Shown: piece by piece, positions 1 to 9,536 of the stretch
Position numbering within the stretch: the first letter of the stretch is position 1
Layout of the letters: each line of letters begins with the position of its first letter
Origin: Laguncularia racemosa
Lineage: Eukaryota > Streptophyta > Magnoliopsida > Myrtales > Combretaceae
NCBI GenBank assembly: GCA_037954665.1
Contig: JBBMOL010000252.1
Coordinates: 620,001-684,000, forward strand
Direction: 5' to 3'
DNA length: 64,000 bases
Program-made: the position numbers and the translations under genes
The notes under the pieces: model-generated
What the model was told of the DNA's origin: nothing
The model's database searches: none
The model's input: the letters and a program-made list of their open reading frames with translations, nothing else

Positions 1-1
1 A

Positions 2-263
2 AAGGTTCAAGAAGAAGAGAGTCGGATGACTGAACCAACAAAAGAACAAGTAGTTCTCAAAGAAGGGGGAAAGCATTCAGAAAAATCACCTAAAGAGAAA
101 TCATCACCTCCATTAATCCCGGAATACAAGCCAAATGTTCCTTATTTAGCACGACTCATGAAGGATAGAATAGATGATCACTATGGCAGATTTTTAGAGA
201 TATTCAAGCAATTGCATATCAACCTTCCACTGGTTGAGGCATTATCACAAATGCCACAATATG
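2..263 (+). pseudogene. Ath-A gag-pol fragment 1 (end of gag, before protease)
   Basis: Reading frame open from base 2 through the left edge, about 87 codons. It encodes an acidic, lysine-rich linker, then a segment containing PYLARLMKDRIDDHYGRFLE and HINLPLVEALSQMPQY, the conserved stretch that precedes the protease in Athila-type gag-pol. The frame is cut at 263 by Ath-1 and resumes at 7292 (after the duplicated atatg) with AKFLKELLSNKK. Ath-A is therefore the host of Ath-1, and its gag core, 5' LTR and primer site lie outside the window. Seen: the frame and the junction. Known: the motif order of Athila polyproteins. No function is expected, because the element is broken in five places downstream. 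Confidence 0.85.
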
Positions 264-402
264 TGATGGGTGTCGAATCCAACAAAAATAAAACCTACTC
301 CTAGACAATTATATGATTTGCATATAGTGGTGAGTAGGGTCGAATCCACAAGGATTGGTAAAGATATTTCTATTCAAAGAGAACAATAAGAAAAAGGAAA
401 AT

Positions 403-430
403 GGGGGGGGGGGGGGGGGGGGGGGTGGGG
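403..430. repeat. Poly-G tract in Ath-1 3' LTR
   Basis: Twenty-three G, one T and four G. The partner LTR has only twelve G at 5792-5803. This homopolymer accounts for the entire 16-bp length difference between the two LTRs. Confidence 0.95.
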
Positions 431-1329
431 TTTGGTTTGTGAATCAAATAAAGTAAAACAAAGTAAGAAAATCAGATATTGGTAAAAGCCTAGCCAAAGG
501 AATCAAGATGGTTTAATTCTAGGAATTGATCATCGATGCAAATGTTCTCTATTCTTGTTCTAGATAAATTGGTTATGGTTATTAACAAGCTCTAACAACC
601 TATCTCTCCTTACTTCCTCGATAACCTCGGACAAGCGCTTTGAATTATTTCTCTTATTGATTAAACAACCCTTAGATAAGCGCTTATGATTTAATCTATC
701 AATAGCATTAAGATCTAGAGAGACCACCAATTCATGCCAGTAGATTATAAGATAACCTATTTAAACATGATCACACACCTCCATAACATGAATTCGATCA
801 TCTCTTTTATAACCAAACATGTTATTGCGTCACTAAGACTAGAACAATCAAACAATTACGGATTTGATGTGCTAATTGACAATATATTAACTTGCTAATT
901 GAGTAGAAGAGCTCTATTCATACCAATCAACAAAGATAATAATGACAAAACGATCAGAAGATATATCAATACCCGAAAGCAAAGAATAGAATAAATACAA
1001 GTCAATTAGACCTCACAATTCGTGGAGAATTAAACATCTATGACCCTTTGGCTAGAAAAGTAGCTTAGCTACTCATGTTCATCAATAAAACGAAAATAAA
1101 AAGTAAAAACATAATGAAACCGGTTGCTTGCTCTGCCTCCTAGATGATCCAAGGTTCTTCAAGATCAAAAGTTCAAAAGTTCAAAAAGTTGTCCTAACCC
1201 TCTAGGGTTGGCTCTATTTATACTATTAGATGGATAGCATGTGATCTTTTGCTAGCAAGATACGAAAATATCTTTCCTTTTTCAAGTAGATTTCGAGAAG
1301 TGAAGATACGTCTGCTTGGCACGCCCCAC

Positions 1330-1725
1330 CACACGGCCGTGGGTTAAGCCGTGCCATCCTCTGTGCATATTCTTCAAGTCTTCAACCGCGCCCAGTGTGA
1401 ACCACGGTTAAACACACGGCCAGATTTCAAGCCGTGCCTTCGTCTGTGCATAATCTTCAAGTCTTCATCCGTGTCCAGTGTGTAGCACGGTTACACCCAC
1501 GGCTAGATTTCAAGCCGTGTCTTCATCTGGTTGATGTTCCACACTTTCTTCTCCTTGGCATATCTATCTTCCACCACGGCTTCAAGCACGGTTTATCCCA
1601 CGGGTTCCACCACGGCCATGCCTTAAGTCGTGTCTCTCTCTGTTCAAAGTCCTCATTTTCGCCTTCTTGTCCAGTGTGTAGCACGGTTTGAACCTTGGCC
1701 GTGCCTCAAACCGTGCTTCCTCCAG
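1330..1725. repeat. Imperfect cacggccgtg repeat region in Ath-1 3' LTR
   Basis: About 400 bp with many half- and full-palindrome words such as CACGGCCGTG, AAGCCGTG, CACGGTT and CCACGGC, with recurring spacer text (ttcaagtcttca, cagtgtg). The array recurs in the other LTR at about 6700-7097. Related words occur in LTRs or 3' regions of other, unrelated elements in the window. Confidence 0.8.
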
Positions 1726-1918
1726 TGGTGTAATTCCTTGTCTTGATCCAAGTTGTATATGACTTCTCTACAATACTTGAATTAGCATCCTTGACTCCAT
1801 TTAACCTGATTTATCACGATGATAGAATTAAAGTACCATTTCCTTATGATTTCTATAAAATCAATAATAATTTAACACAATTTATACTATAAAGATTGAG
1901 TATAAAATGGCTCTATCA

Positions 1919-1957
1919 AATTCCCCCACACTTAAACTCTTGCTTGTCCTCAAGCAA
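1919..1957 (-). promoter_or_regulatory. Ath-1 polypurine tract with preceding hairpin
   Basis: Read on the minus strand: a hairpin (arms TTGCTTG and CAAGCAA, loop AGGA, 1957-1940), then TTTAAGTGTGGGGGAATT directly abutting the LTR at 1918. Position and purine content fit the plus-strand primer of reverse transcription. Matching modules end Ath-2, Ath-A and Ath-B. Confidence 0.85.
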
Positions 1958-2439
1958 TTGCATCAATTCAATTGAGAAATCTATCATAGATTATACAAAC
2001 TTTCTTTTCATCATTCCAAGCATCTATTCATTCGTAATTCATGACTTGTAATTTGATGTCTACTACTTCAACCCAATTGGTTTCCTGTGATCAAATTACT
2101 ATGGACAAAATTCAATAGCTAATCTAAACAAAACAAACTTTAATCCTCATATTTAGCAAAAGAATTTTTATTCCAAAAGTAAATACTTAATCCACTAAGG
2201 AAAAACACCCAATTAAACTTCATTGGATATTAGCAAACATATAATCCTTGCAGTATAAAGTAAAAGCATATAGTATAAGCTCTTTGCTAGATATTCTCCC
2301 TTTTATACATCTTTGTTTTATTCAATGAATGTTCACATTCATGTTCTTTTGATTTATTCAAGCATCTATTTTGACGGGTTTTTGCCCGCTTCTTTTCATG
2401 AACTTTTGCCTTTTTCGCCCTTATCGTTATAGTGAGTTC

Positions 2440-2600
2440 ATTGAGTCGGCAACATCCCGAGCTCATCACTCAAGTGACTGGGTTTTAAGATACCCCTACG
2501 GACTCTTCCTCACTCTAACATTCAAGTTTGAATACTCTTAACTCAATTAGTTGAATCATTGGAGTAATGGCTATGCTTGATTCTTTTTTTTTTTTTTTTA
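2440..2600 (-). other. Athila 3' conserved block, Ath-1 copy
   Basis: On the minus strand it contains TTACTCCAATGATTCA, GAGTTAAGAGTATTCAAAC, a degenerate GTATCTTAAAACCCAGTCAC, then GTGATGAGCTCGGGAT. The same words in the same order occur in Ath-2 (25170-25290) and Ath-B (37655-37800), and in part in Ath-A (29815-29890), always some hundreds of bases before the polypurine tract. Confidence 0.75.
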
Positions 2601-2983
2601 AGTGTTATGATTGCTTTACAAACAACTTCAAAGAGTATACAGTAGCTAATATAACCTAGAAGTAAACTTGTTTATTTTTCACTTAGGGACTCGACTTACT
2701 CTTAGACTTCCAATTCTAAAGCTAAATACAAGGTAAATTTGTTTCTTAAAGATTTCACTACTTAATTTTAACCATGTATTCTAATCACAGCAGTGGGTGA
2801 GTAAAGCATTTGAACAAGTCAATTTCACATTTTGTAGATGCTTATTACAACATTTAGTACAATCTCTAGATTTCATGATAATTTTGAAAAACTTTGGCTT
2901 AAAATTGCTTAAAGACAAACATTCAGAGTATAAGTTAGTTCTCTATTCTCTATATTTATTATCCTCTCCCCTACACTTAGCTT

Positions 2984-3003
2984 GAACAGTGTCCTCACTG
3001 TTC
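2984..3003 (-). other. NGGA-loop hairpin, Ath-1 copy
   Basis: Perfect 8-bp stem GAACAGTG/CACTGTTC around the loop AGGA (minus-strand reading), followed about ten bases later by TAAGTGTAGGGG. The stem sequence differs from those of Ath-A, Ath-B and Ath-2 but pairing is complete. Confidence 0.75.
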
Positions 3004-3257
3004 CTAATTCAGCACAATTGAAGAGGAATTAACAACACAAAGGACATTAGAGAATAAGAGAAAGGAAATATTGGTACTTCCCTAGTATTGGAGTGCTCCC
3101 TTTAAGCTCTGGAAAGTGTCATCTGATGATATGTATCCTTGCTGCAGCCGATCCAAAGAGTTCAAAACTACACTAAAATCAAAACAACTAAACTAAAACA
3201 AAACAAAACTAAAACAAACCAAAACTAATGCGAAACAAAACTTTTTTTTTTTTTTTA

Positions 3258-3275
3258 CATGGGTTGCCTCCCATG
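3258..3275 (-). other. Post-stop hairpin, Ath-1 copy
   Basis: Stem CATGGG/CCCATG with loop AGGCAA, read on the minus strand, 26 bases after the gag-protease stop. It is preceded by GACGTTAAA and followed by an A-run (T-run on plus, 3243-3256). Confidence 0.75.
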
Positions 3276-3300
3276 AATCGCCTTTCTTTAACGTCTTTGG

Positions 3301-5601
3301 CTAGACTTTCCTGGCTAAATATTCGGATAAGGATTTTGATTCCAGCCTTGGTGCCTGTGGTGATGGGTTAATAACATCCGCAACAAAAACAGGAGATGGG
3401 TTAATAACATCCGCAACAAAAACAGGAGAGATATCGTTAGGGTGTTTCATGGCATCATAAATATGAAATTTAATCACTTCACCATCAAACTCCATAGTGA
3501 GGGTGCCATCATTTACATCGATTTTCGTTTTAGAAGTCTTAAGGAATGGTCGCCCTAATAATATCAGTGGTGAAGTGTGAGAATCACTATCGTCCATGTC
3601 AAGCACATAAAAATCAGCAGGAAAAACCAACCCATTGACTTGAACTAAAACATCCTCTAGAACTCCCTCAGGATAAACATTGGACCTATCAGCAAGTTGA
3701 ACAATAATACCTGTTTCCTTTAAAGGACCAACATTTAAACGTTGATAAACAGACAAAGGCATGACATTGATAGAAGCTCCTAGATCACACATGGCTTTAG
3801 CGATTCCAAGACTACCTATTTTGCAAGGAATGGCGAACATACCTGGGTCCTTACATTTAGGAGGAAGCTTCTTCTGAATAATAGCTGACACATTTTCACT
3901 CGCACTAATCTTTTCATTGCCTTTCAGCTTCCTTTTTTTAGTGCACAAGTCCTTGAGGAATCTAGCATAGCGCGGTATTTGCTTAATTGCATCAAGTAAA
4001 GGAATATTTACCTCGACTTTACGAAACGTTTCCAGAATCTCTTTTTCTTCCGCTTCCTTCTTAGATTTCGCTAATCTGGAGGGGAAAGGAGGTGGTATCA
4101 ATGTGACCTTCGATGGCTCATCTAGAGACTTGCTAATCTGGTCACCCTGGTGGCTCGGAGTCGAAGTCTCTTTCTTGGTTTCTTCCTCAAGATTAGATGG
4201 ATTTCCTTTCTTATTTGATCCCTGCAATTCTGTTCCACTTCTCAAGGTAATGGCATTAACACTTTGCTTCGGGTTTGGAATAGTTTGAGAAGGTAACTTA
4301 CCTTGAGTTTCTAACCTATTGACAGTTGAAGCAAGTTGGCTTACCTGATGCTCCAAGTTTTGAATGCTTTGCTTTGTTTCCTCCTGAAATTGTTTGGTAT
4401 TCACAGCTAGAGACTTAACAATATCCTCAAGGGGCATACCAGAAGTGGAAGGAGCTTGGGGTACGTGGTGTGATGGCTTTGGCTGGAATTGTTGGACATG
4501 TTGAGGGTTATTGCCATATCGGAAGTTAGGATGATCCCTCCATCCAGGATTGTAAGTATTCGAATAGGGGTCATACTTTCTTTGCGGTTCTCCTGGAAAT
4601 CCGCCTACAGCATTGGCGTGTTCATGATTGTCATCTTGCAATGTGGGGCACATGTCGGTCGGATGATTAGGAGCAGCGCAAATTCCACAAGCCTTCACCT
4701 GCTGCGTTTTTCCAAGAGCTAGCTGCTGCACAAGAGAGGTAAGATTAGAAATTTGATGTTCAAGGTTAGACACACTTACCTCATTTACCTTCCTTGAAGA
4801 CGTATCGTGCCTATACCCAAATTGTTGTGAATTAGCAGCCATAATGGAGATCAATTCCCTAGCTTAACCAGGAGTTTTGTTTACTATGGCGCCTCCACTT
4901 GCAGCATCCATCATCTTTCTTTCCATCGGAAGTAGGCCTTCGTAGAGATATTGGATGAGGAGTTGTTCGGATATCCCATGTTGTGGGCAGCTTGCACACA
5001 ATTGCTTGAACCTCTCCCAATACTCATGAAGAGTCTCGGTGTCCCTTTGTTTTATACCACAAATTTCTCTTCTTATACCAGCGGCTCTGGATGCGGGGAA
5101 GAATTTATCCAAGAAGAGTCTCACCATATCAGTCCATGTGGTTATAGAACCTGGAGGCAAATAAAACAACCAATCTTTAGCTTTAGTACTTAGAGAAAAT
5201 GGAAAAGCGCGTAGCTTGATTTGATCGTCGGTTATTCCTTGCGGCCTCATACTAGAACACACTATATGGAACTCTTTCAAATGCTTATGAGGATCTTCAT
5301 TCTCAAGACCATGATATGTAGGTAGTAGATGTATCAACCCAGATTTCAATTCGAATTCTACGGCTAGTTCGGGGTAGTGAATACAAAGTGGTTATTGATT
5401 CACATCCGGCGCAGCCAACTCCCTTAAGGTTCTCTCCAGATTTGCCATGTCTTCCTCTTTTTCAGAATCAAAGGATGAATCTGACAAGTCCGATACTATG
5501 TTCGGTCCGGAGGATGATCTAGCTTCTTGTCGCAACCTCTTTAGAGTCTTCTCAATCTCCGGATTATAAGTTAGTTCACCTGTCTGAGAAGAACGAGTCA
5601 T
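3301..5601 (-). pseudogene. gag: Ath-1 gag-protease polyprotein, two in-frame stops
   Basis: One frame from the ATG at 5601 (protein start MTRSSQTGEL) to 3301, about 766 codons, broken only by TAA at 5394-5392 and TAA at 4866-4864. Both look like CAA-to-TAA changes (contexts DVNQ*PLCI and NKTPG*AREL). Domains in order: acidic N-terminus; capsid-like gag domain (LPTYHGLENEDPHKHLKEFH ... FYLPPGSITTWTDM); a CCHC zinc knuckle C-GI-C-AAPN-H-PTDM-C at about 4690; then an aspartic protease with active site DLGAS near 3790 and a flap/GRPFL region near 3550. The C-terminus holds a duplicated VFVADVINPSP. RT does not follow. The start was chosen because it lies just downstream of the primer site and begins the conserved gag N-terminus; a longer 5697 start would run into the LTR. 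Confidence 0.9.
3362..3427 (-). repeat. 33-bp tandem duplication in the Ath-1 gag-protease C-terminus
   Basis: Two perfect 33-bp copies (3362-3394 and 3395-3427). They keep the frame and duplicate eleven codons (VFVADVINPSP). Confidence 0.95.
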
Positions 5602-5629
5602 ACAAGAATAGAAATAAATTTGACACCAA

Positions 5630-5647
5630 TCCCCGGCAACGGCGCCA
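5630..5647 (-). promoter_or_regulatory. Ath-1 primer binding site, tRNA-Asp
   Basis: Minus-strand TGGCGCCGTTGCCGGGGA, the complement of the 3' end of plant tRNA-Asp(GUC), five bases inside the LTR edge at 5653. This primer choice is typical of Athila elements. Confidence 0.93.
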
Positions 5648-5652
5648 AAATT

Positions 5653-7291
5653 TGATGGGTGTCGAATCCAACAAAAATAAAACCTACTCCTAGACAATTA
5701 TATGATTTGCATATAGTGGTGAGTAGGGTCGAATCCACAGGGATTGGTAAAGATATTTCTATTCAAAGAGAACAATAAGAAAAAGGAAAATGGGGGGGGG
5801 GGGTTTGGTTTGTGAATCAAATAAAGTAAAACAAAGTAAGAAAATCAGATATTGGTAAAAGCCTAGCCAAAGGAATCAAGATGGTTTAATTCTAGGAATT
5901 GATCATCGATGCAAATGTTCTCTATTCTTGTTCTAGATAAATTGGTTATTGTTATTAACAAGCTCTAACAACCTATCTCTCCTTACTTCCTCGATAACCT
6001 CGGACAAGCGCTTTGAATTATTTCTCTTATTGATTAAACAACCCTTAGACAAACGCTTATGATTTAATCTATCAATAGCATTAAGATCTAGAGAGACCAC
6101 CAATTCATGCCAGTAGATTATAAGATAACCTATTTAAACATGATCACACACCTCCATAACATGAATTCGATCATCTCTTTTATAACCAAACATGTTATTG
6201 CGTCACTAAGACTAGAACAATCAAACAATTACGGATTTGATGTGCTAATTGACAATATATTAACTTGCTAATTGAGTAGAAGAGCTCTATTCATACCAAT
6301 CAACAAAGATAATAATGACAAAACGATCAGAAGATATATCAATACCCGAAAGCAAAGAATAGAATAAATACAAGTCAATTAGACCTCATAATTCGTAGAG
6401 AATTAAACATCTATGACCCTTTGGCTAGAAAAGTAGCTTAGCTACTCATGTTCATCAATAAAACGAAAATAAAAAGTAAAAACATAATGAAACCGGTTGC
6501 TTGCTCTGCCTCCTAGATGATCCAAGGTTCTTCAAGATCAAAAGTTCAAAAGTTCAAAAAGTTGTCCTAACCCTCTAGGGTTGGCTCTATTTATACTATT
6601 AGATGGATAGCATGTGATCTTTTGCTAGCAAGATACGAAAATATCTTTCCTTTTTCAAGTAGATTTCGAGAAGTGAAGATACGTCTGCTTGGCACGCCCC
6701 ACCACACGGCCGTGGGTTAAGCCGTGCCATCCTCTGTGCATATTCTTCAAGTCTTCAACCGCGCCCAGTGTGAACCACGGTTAAACACACGGCCAGATTT
6801 CAAGTCGTGCCTTCGTCTGTGCATAATCTTCAAGTCTTCATCCGTGTCCAGTGTGTAGCACGGTTACACCCACGGCTAGATTTCAAGCCGTGTCTTCATA
6901 TGGTTGATGTTCCACACTTTCTTCTCCTTGGCATATCTATCTTCCACCACGGCTTCAAGCACGGTTTATCCCACGGGTTCCACCACGGCCGTACCTTAAG
7001 CCGTGTCTCTCTCTGTTCAAAGTCCTCATTTTCGCCTTCTTGTCCAGTGTGTAGCACGGTTTGAACCTTGGTCGTGCCTCAAACCGTGCTTCCTCCAGTG
7101 GTGTAATTCCTTGTCTTGATCCAAGTTGTAGATGACTTCTCTAAAATACTTGAATTAGCATCCTTGACTCCATTTAACCTGATTTATCATGATGATAGAA
7201 TTAAAGTACCATTTCCTTATGATTTCTATAAAATCAATAATAATTTAACACAATTTATACTATAAAGATTGAGTATAAAATGGCTCTATCA
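5653..7291 (-). repeat. Ath-1 5' LTR
   Basis: Direct copy of 264-1918. Minus-strand TATA box near 6598, shorter poly-G run at 5792-5803, cacggccgtg-rich region at about 6700-7097. It borders the primer site at 5652 and the target duplication atatg at 7292. Confidence 0.95.
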
Positions 7292-8105
7292 ATATGCAAA
7301 ATTTTTGAAAGAGTTGTTATCGAACAAAAAGAAGCTTGAAGAGTTCTCCACTGTAACTTTAGGAGGAGAATGCTCTACGGTAATTCAGAACAAACTCCCA
7401 AAGAAGTTAAAAGATCCTGGGAGCTTTACCATCCCTTGCCTGATAGGGAATTTATCTGAAGAACGGGCATTGGCTGATTTGGGAGCCAGCATTAATTTGA
7501 TGCCATACAAGATGTTCTAAAAATTGGTTATTGGAGAGCTGAAACCGACTAAAATGAGTCTTTAGTTAGCCGATCGATCAATCAAATTCCCGAGAGGAGT
7601 AGTTGAAGATGTATTAGTGAAGGTGCAGGACTTCATCTTCCCGGCGGATTTCGTCATCCTTGACATGGAAGTAGATGTGGAGGTCCCTCTTATATTGGGG
7701 AGGCCATTTTTGGCTACTGCTAGAGCCATAATTGATGTTAGGGATGGGAAGTTAGTGTTGAGAGTGGGAAATGAAGAGGTAATGGTGAAAATGCCCGACG
7801 TCCTTAAATAAAGCCTGCACCATGATGATACATGCTATCCAATCGACTACCTCGACTTCGCAGTTTTGGATTCATTGCAAGACCTGTTAATTGGTGATGC
7901 ATTGGAATTGTGTTTGATGAATGGGGAGAAAGAGCAACCAAAAAATATGGCAATTAGAGCAGTTGTCAATCAGCTCAATAACAATCCTGAGTTGAGAGAA
8001 GAAAGAAGCTTTAAAGATATGAATAGATCCACCATTCAAAGATTGAAACCTTCAATTGAGGAACCACCTGAGCTAGAATTGAAACATTTGCCAGACTACC
8101 TTCAA
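7292..8105 (+). pseudogene. pro: Ath-A gag-pol fragment 2 (protease and linker)
   Basis: Continuation of the frame at 2-263 after removal of Ath-1. Reads QYAKFLKELLSNKK, then KLKDPGSFTIPC, the protease active site DLGASINLMP near 7475-7503, VEDVLVKVQDFIFPADFVIL, and the flap-side motif PLILGRPFLATA near 7690. The linker to RT ends PPELELKHLPDYLQ. In-frame stops: TAA at 7518, TAG near 7563 (probably CAG originally), TAA at 7809. Cut at 8105 by Chr-1 with duplication of ttcaa (8101-8105, 19560-19564); the frame then continues YAFLEEDYKLP at 19565. Confidence 0.88.
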
Positions 8106-9024
8106 TGATGAGAGCCATGATGCGACCCAAGCCGGAAGATGGAATGCGGATCCTCTTGAAGTGCCACCTAGACTGATCACAAGAACTCAAGCAAAACGAT
8201 TCAAGGAAGTACTTAACGGGTTGATAAAGGATGTCTACGAAGCCGAAAAGGATTGGAGCAATCATGAAGTTGGAAAGGATTGGAACAACCATGGGATTGC
8301 CCTTGCTCTTGTACAAGTCATAACGGATACGGGTTGAAGAGGGTGTGTCTTTACAAGGCACGGCCGTATAGGAGTCTGAAGGTTACACAGAATCATACAT
8401 GGTCGTATATACGGTTCAAAGGCATGGCCGTGTATGGTGTCAAGAATTTCCACAGAAAGATACACGACTAGAAGTACACGGTCGTGTATGTTGTCAAGAA
8501 TTTCCACAGAAAGATACATGACTAAAGTACACGGTCGTGTACATCTCCTACGCCGGCTCAAAGCCGCAGGCCTTCATTTCAATGCTGCCGGCCTTCACTC
8601 ATATGCCGCCGGCCTTTACATCTCTATTTTGTTATTTTTCTGCAACTTAATGAAGTTATGTCGTTTTGGGCCATTATTGTTACGAATTGTAAACCTTAAT
8701 ATAAAGCTCCTAGGGTTTAGAACAGAGAGAATATAGAATATACAACATACAAGTTTGAAAACACTTTGAGAGAATTCCTCTCTTGGTTCTTTAAAGAACT
8801 AATCTAGAACTTATTGGATTTTTATTCTGTGTCGTTCATCCCGATTGTGGCGTCTACGTATTATGCCAAGGTTCTTGTCTCACTTATAGGCAACGGGTCG
8901 TGATTTCCACTTAAGTGTGTTTGGCATCTTAGGTAGCAAATTCCGAACGTATGTGTATTGGGTTTCGTCATACGTTGGTGTAGTTTGTATCAGTTTGGTA
9001 TCAGAGCAAACCGATTTCATATCA
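8106..9024 (+). repeat. Chr-1 5' LTR
   Basis: Pairs with 18617-19559. It begins TGATGAGAGCC with the coding tail of the polyprotein (VPPRLITRTQAKRFKE..., stop near 8335). This is followed by cacggccgtg/tacacggtcgtg words (8355-8560), gccgccggcc words (8560-8620), a TATA-like taatataaagctcctagggt (8697-8716) and a terminus ending ATATCA. The edge is set at 9024 because the 3' LTR contains the same extra 32-bp unit before its TSD. Confidence 0.88.
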
Positions 9025-9056
9025 GTTTGGTATCAGAGCAAACCGATTTCATATCA
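8993..9056 (+). repeat. Duplicated 32-bp LTR-end/primer-site unit
   Basis: Two perfect 32-bp copies (8993-9024, 9025-9056), each starting gtttggtatcagagc and ending atatca. TGGTATCAGAGC matches the complement of initiator tRNA-Met. The first copy belongs to the LTR as judged from the 3' LTR (19528-19559). The second would serve as the primer site, and a decayed third copy follows at 9057-9080. Confidence 0.88.
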
Positions 9057-9536
9057 GTTTTGATTTAGAGCCTAGGTTTGTTAAAACATCAGTTCGGTTT
9101 GAGGAAGGTAACATCAATACCCTAACTCCAATCGTTCATATCAATTGTTCGTATTCAATTTCATAGTGTTAATTGTCTATTGAAAGTGTAGTACCTACTA
9201 TTCAATTTTGTTACGACAAAAAAAAAAAAGGAACATGATCAAGAGCAACAAACAAAGGCAACAAAAAAAAAAAAAATTGAAAGAAAAAGGGGAAAAATTT
9301 CGAGCCCTAGAGTTGCTTTGAATTCTACGGAAGGGAATTAGTGTAGTTTGGGTTAGTTCCAAGAGAATTGAGAAGAGGAATTGGTGAGTTGATATCATCA
9401 TTGCTTGTGAGAATACACGAGTGACTGTGTGATATCATCGTTTGAGCGAAACACGTAAGGGAGTGTATCGTGAGGCTTAATTATATATATATATATATAT
9501 ATATCTGTGTTAGTACTAATCTTTTGTGCAGGAACT
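9057..9536 (+). other. Chr-1 untranslated leader
   Basis: AT-rich leader with A-runs at 9218-9229 and 9261-9274 and a (TA)n run at about 9484-9504, then the gag ATG at 9537. A candidate intron covers 9455-9531. Confidence 0.75.
9455..9531 (+). other. Candidate leader intron in Chr-1
   Basis: Donor ACAC|GTAAGG, (TA)n, branch-like TACTAAT, T-rich stretch and acceptor TGCAG|G five bases before the gag ATG; 77 bp. The same signals occur in Chr-2 (12891-12973) and Chr-3 (48565-48627). Splicing is inferred from sequence only. Confidence 0.4.

Larger units (their letters stand above)
264..1918 (-). repeat. Ath-1 3' LTR
   Basis: Direct copy of 5653-7291, beginning TGATGGGTGTCG and ending CTCTATCA in plus-strand reading. 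It carries a TATA box on the minus strand (TATAAATAG, 1221-1213), a long poly-G run near its outer end (403-430), and a GC-rich region at about 1330-1720 with repeated cacgg/ccgtg words. An 85-codon frame on the plus strand at 1434-1691 is only a reading of this repeat. Confidence 0.95.
1958..3300 (-). other. Ath-1 non-coding 3' region
   Basis: About 1.3 kb between the gag-protease stop and the polypurine tract, with no credible reading frame. In element direction it holds the TGGG/CCCA hairpin (3275-3258), the NGGA hairpin (3003-2984) followed by TAAGTGTAGGGG, and the conserved block at about 2600-2440 shared with Ath-2, Ath-A and Ath-B. Pol would normally occupy the space after gag; here it is missing, not decayed. 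Confidence 0.8.
264..7291 (-). mobile_element. Ath-1: non-autonomous Athila-like LTR retrotransposon, gag-protease only
   Basis: Complete element on the minus strand, TG...CA, flanked by the 5-bp target duplication atatg (259-263 and 7292-7296). Order in element direction: 5' LTR 7291-5653, tRNA-Asp primer site 5647-5630, gag-protease 5601-3301, a 1.4-kb non-coding 3' region, polypurine tract, 3' LTR 1918-264. RT, RNase H and integrase are absent, so it would need enzymes in trans. The LTRs are 1655 and 1639 bp; the only length difference I see is the poly-G tract, plus roughly 15 substitutions by eye (about 1%), so the insertion is fairly young. It sits inside Ath-A gag-pol. Clade assignment rests on the primer site and the gag/protease type. 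Confidence 0.93.

Noticed and set aside
1434..1691. 85-codon frame (and its twin at 6807-7064) rich in His, Ser and Cys
   Set aside because: Lies wholly inside an LTR on the strand opposite to the element and follows the cacggccgtg repeats; no start context or family match.
9484..9504. (TA)n runs here, at 12917-12944 and at 37977-37992 as functional signals
   Set aside because: Length varies freely between copies; they behave as simple repeats. Only their position inside the candidate intron was noted.
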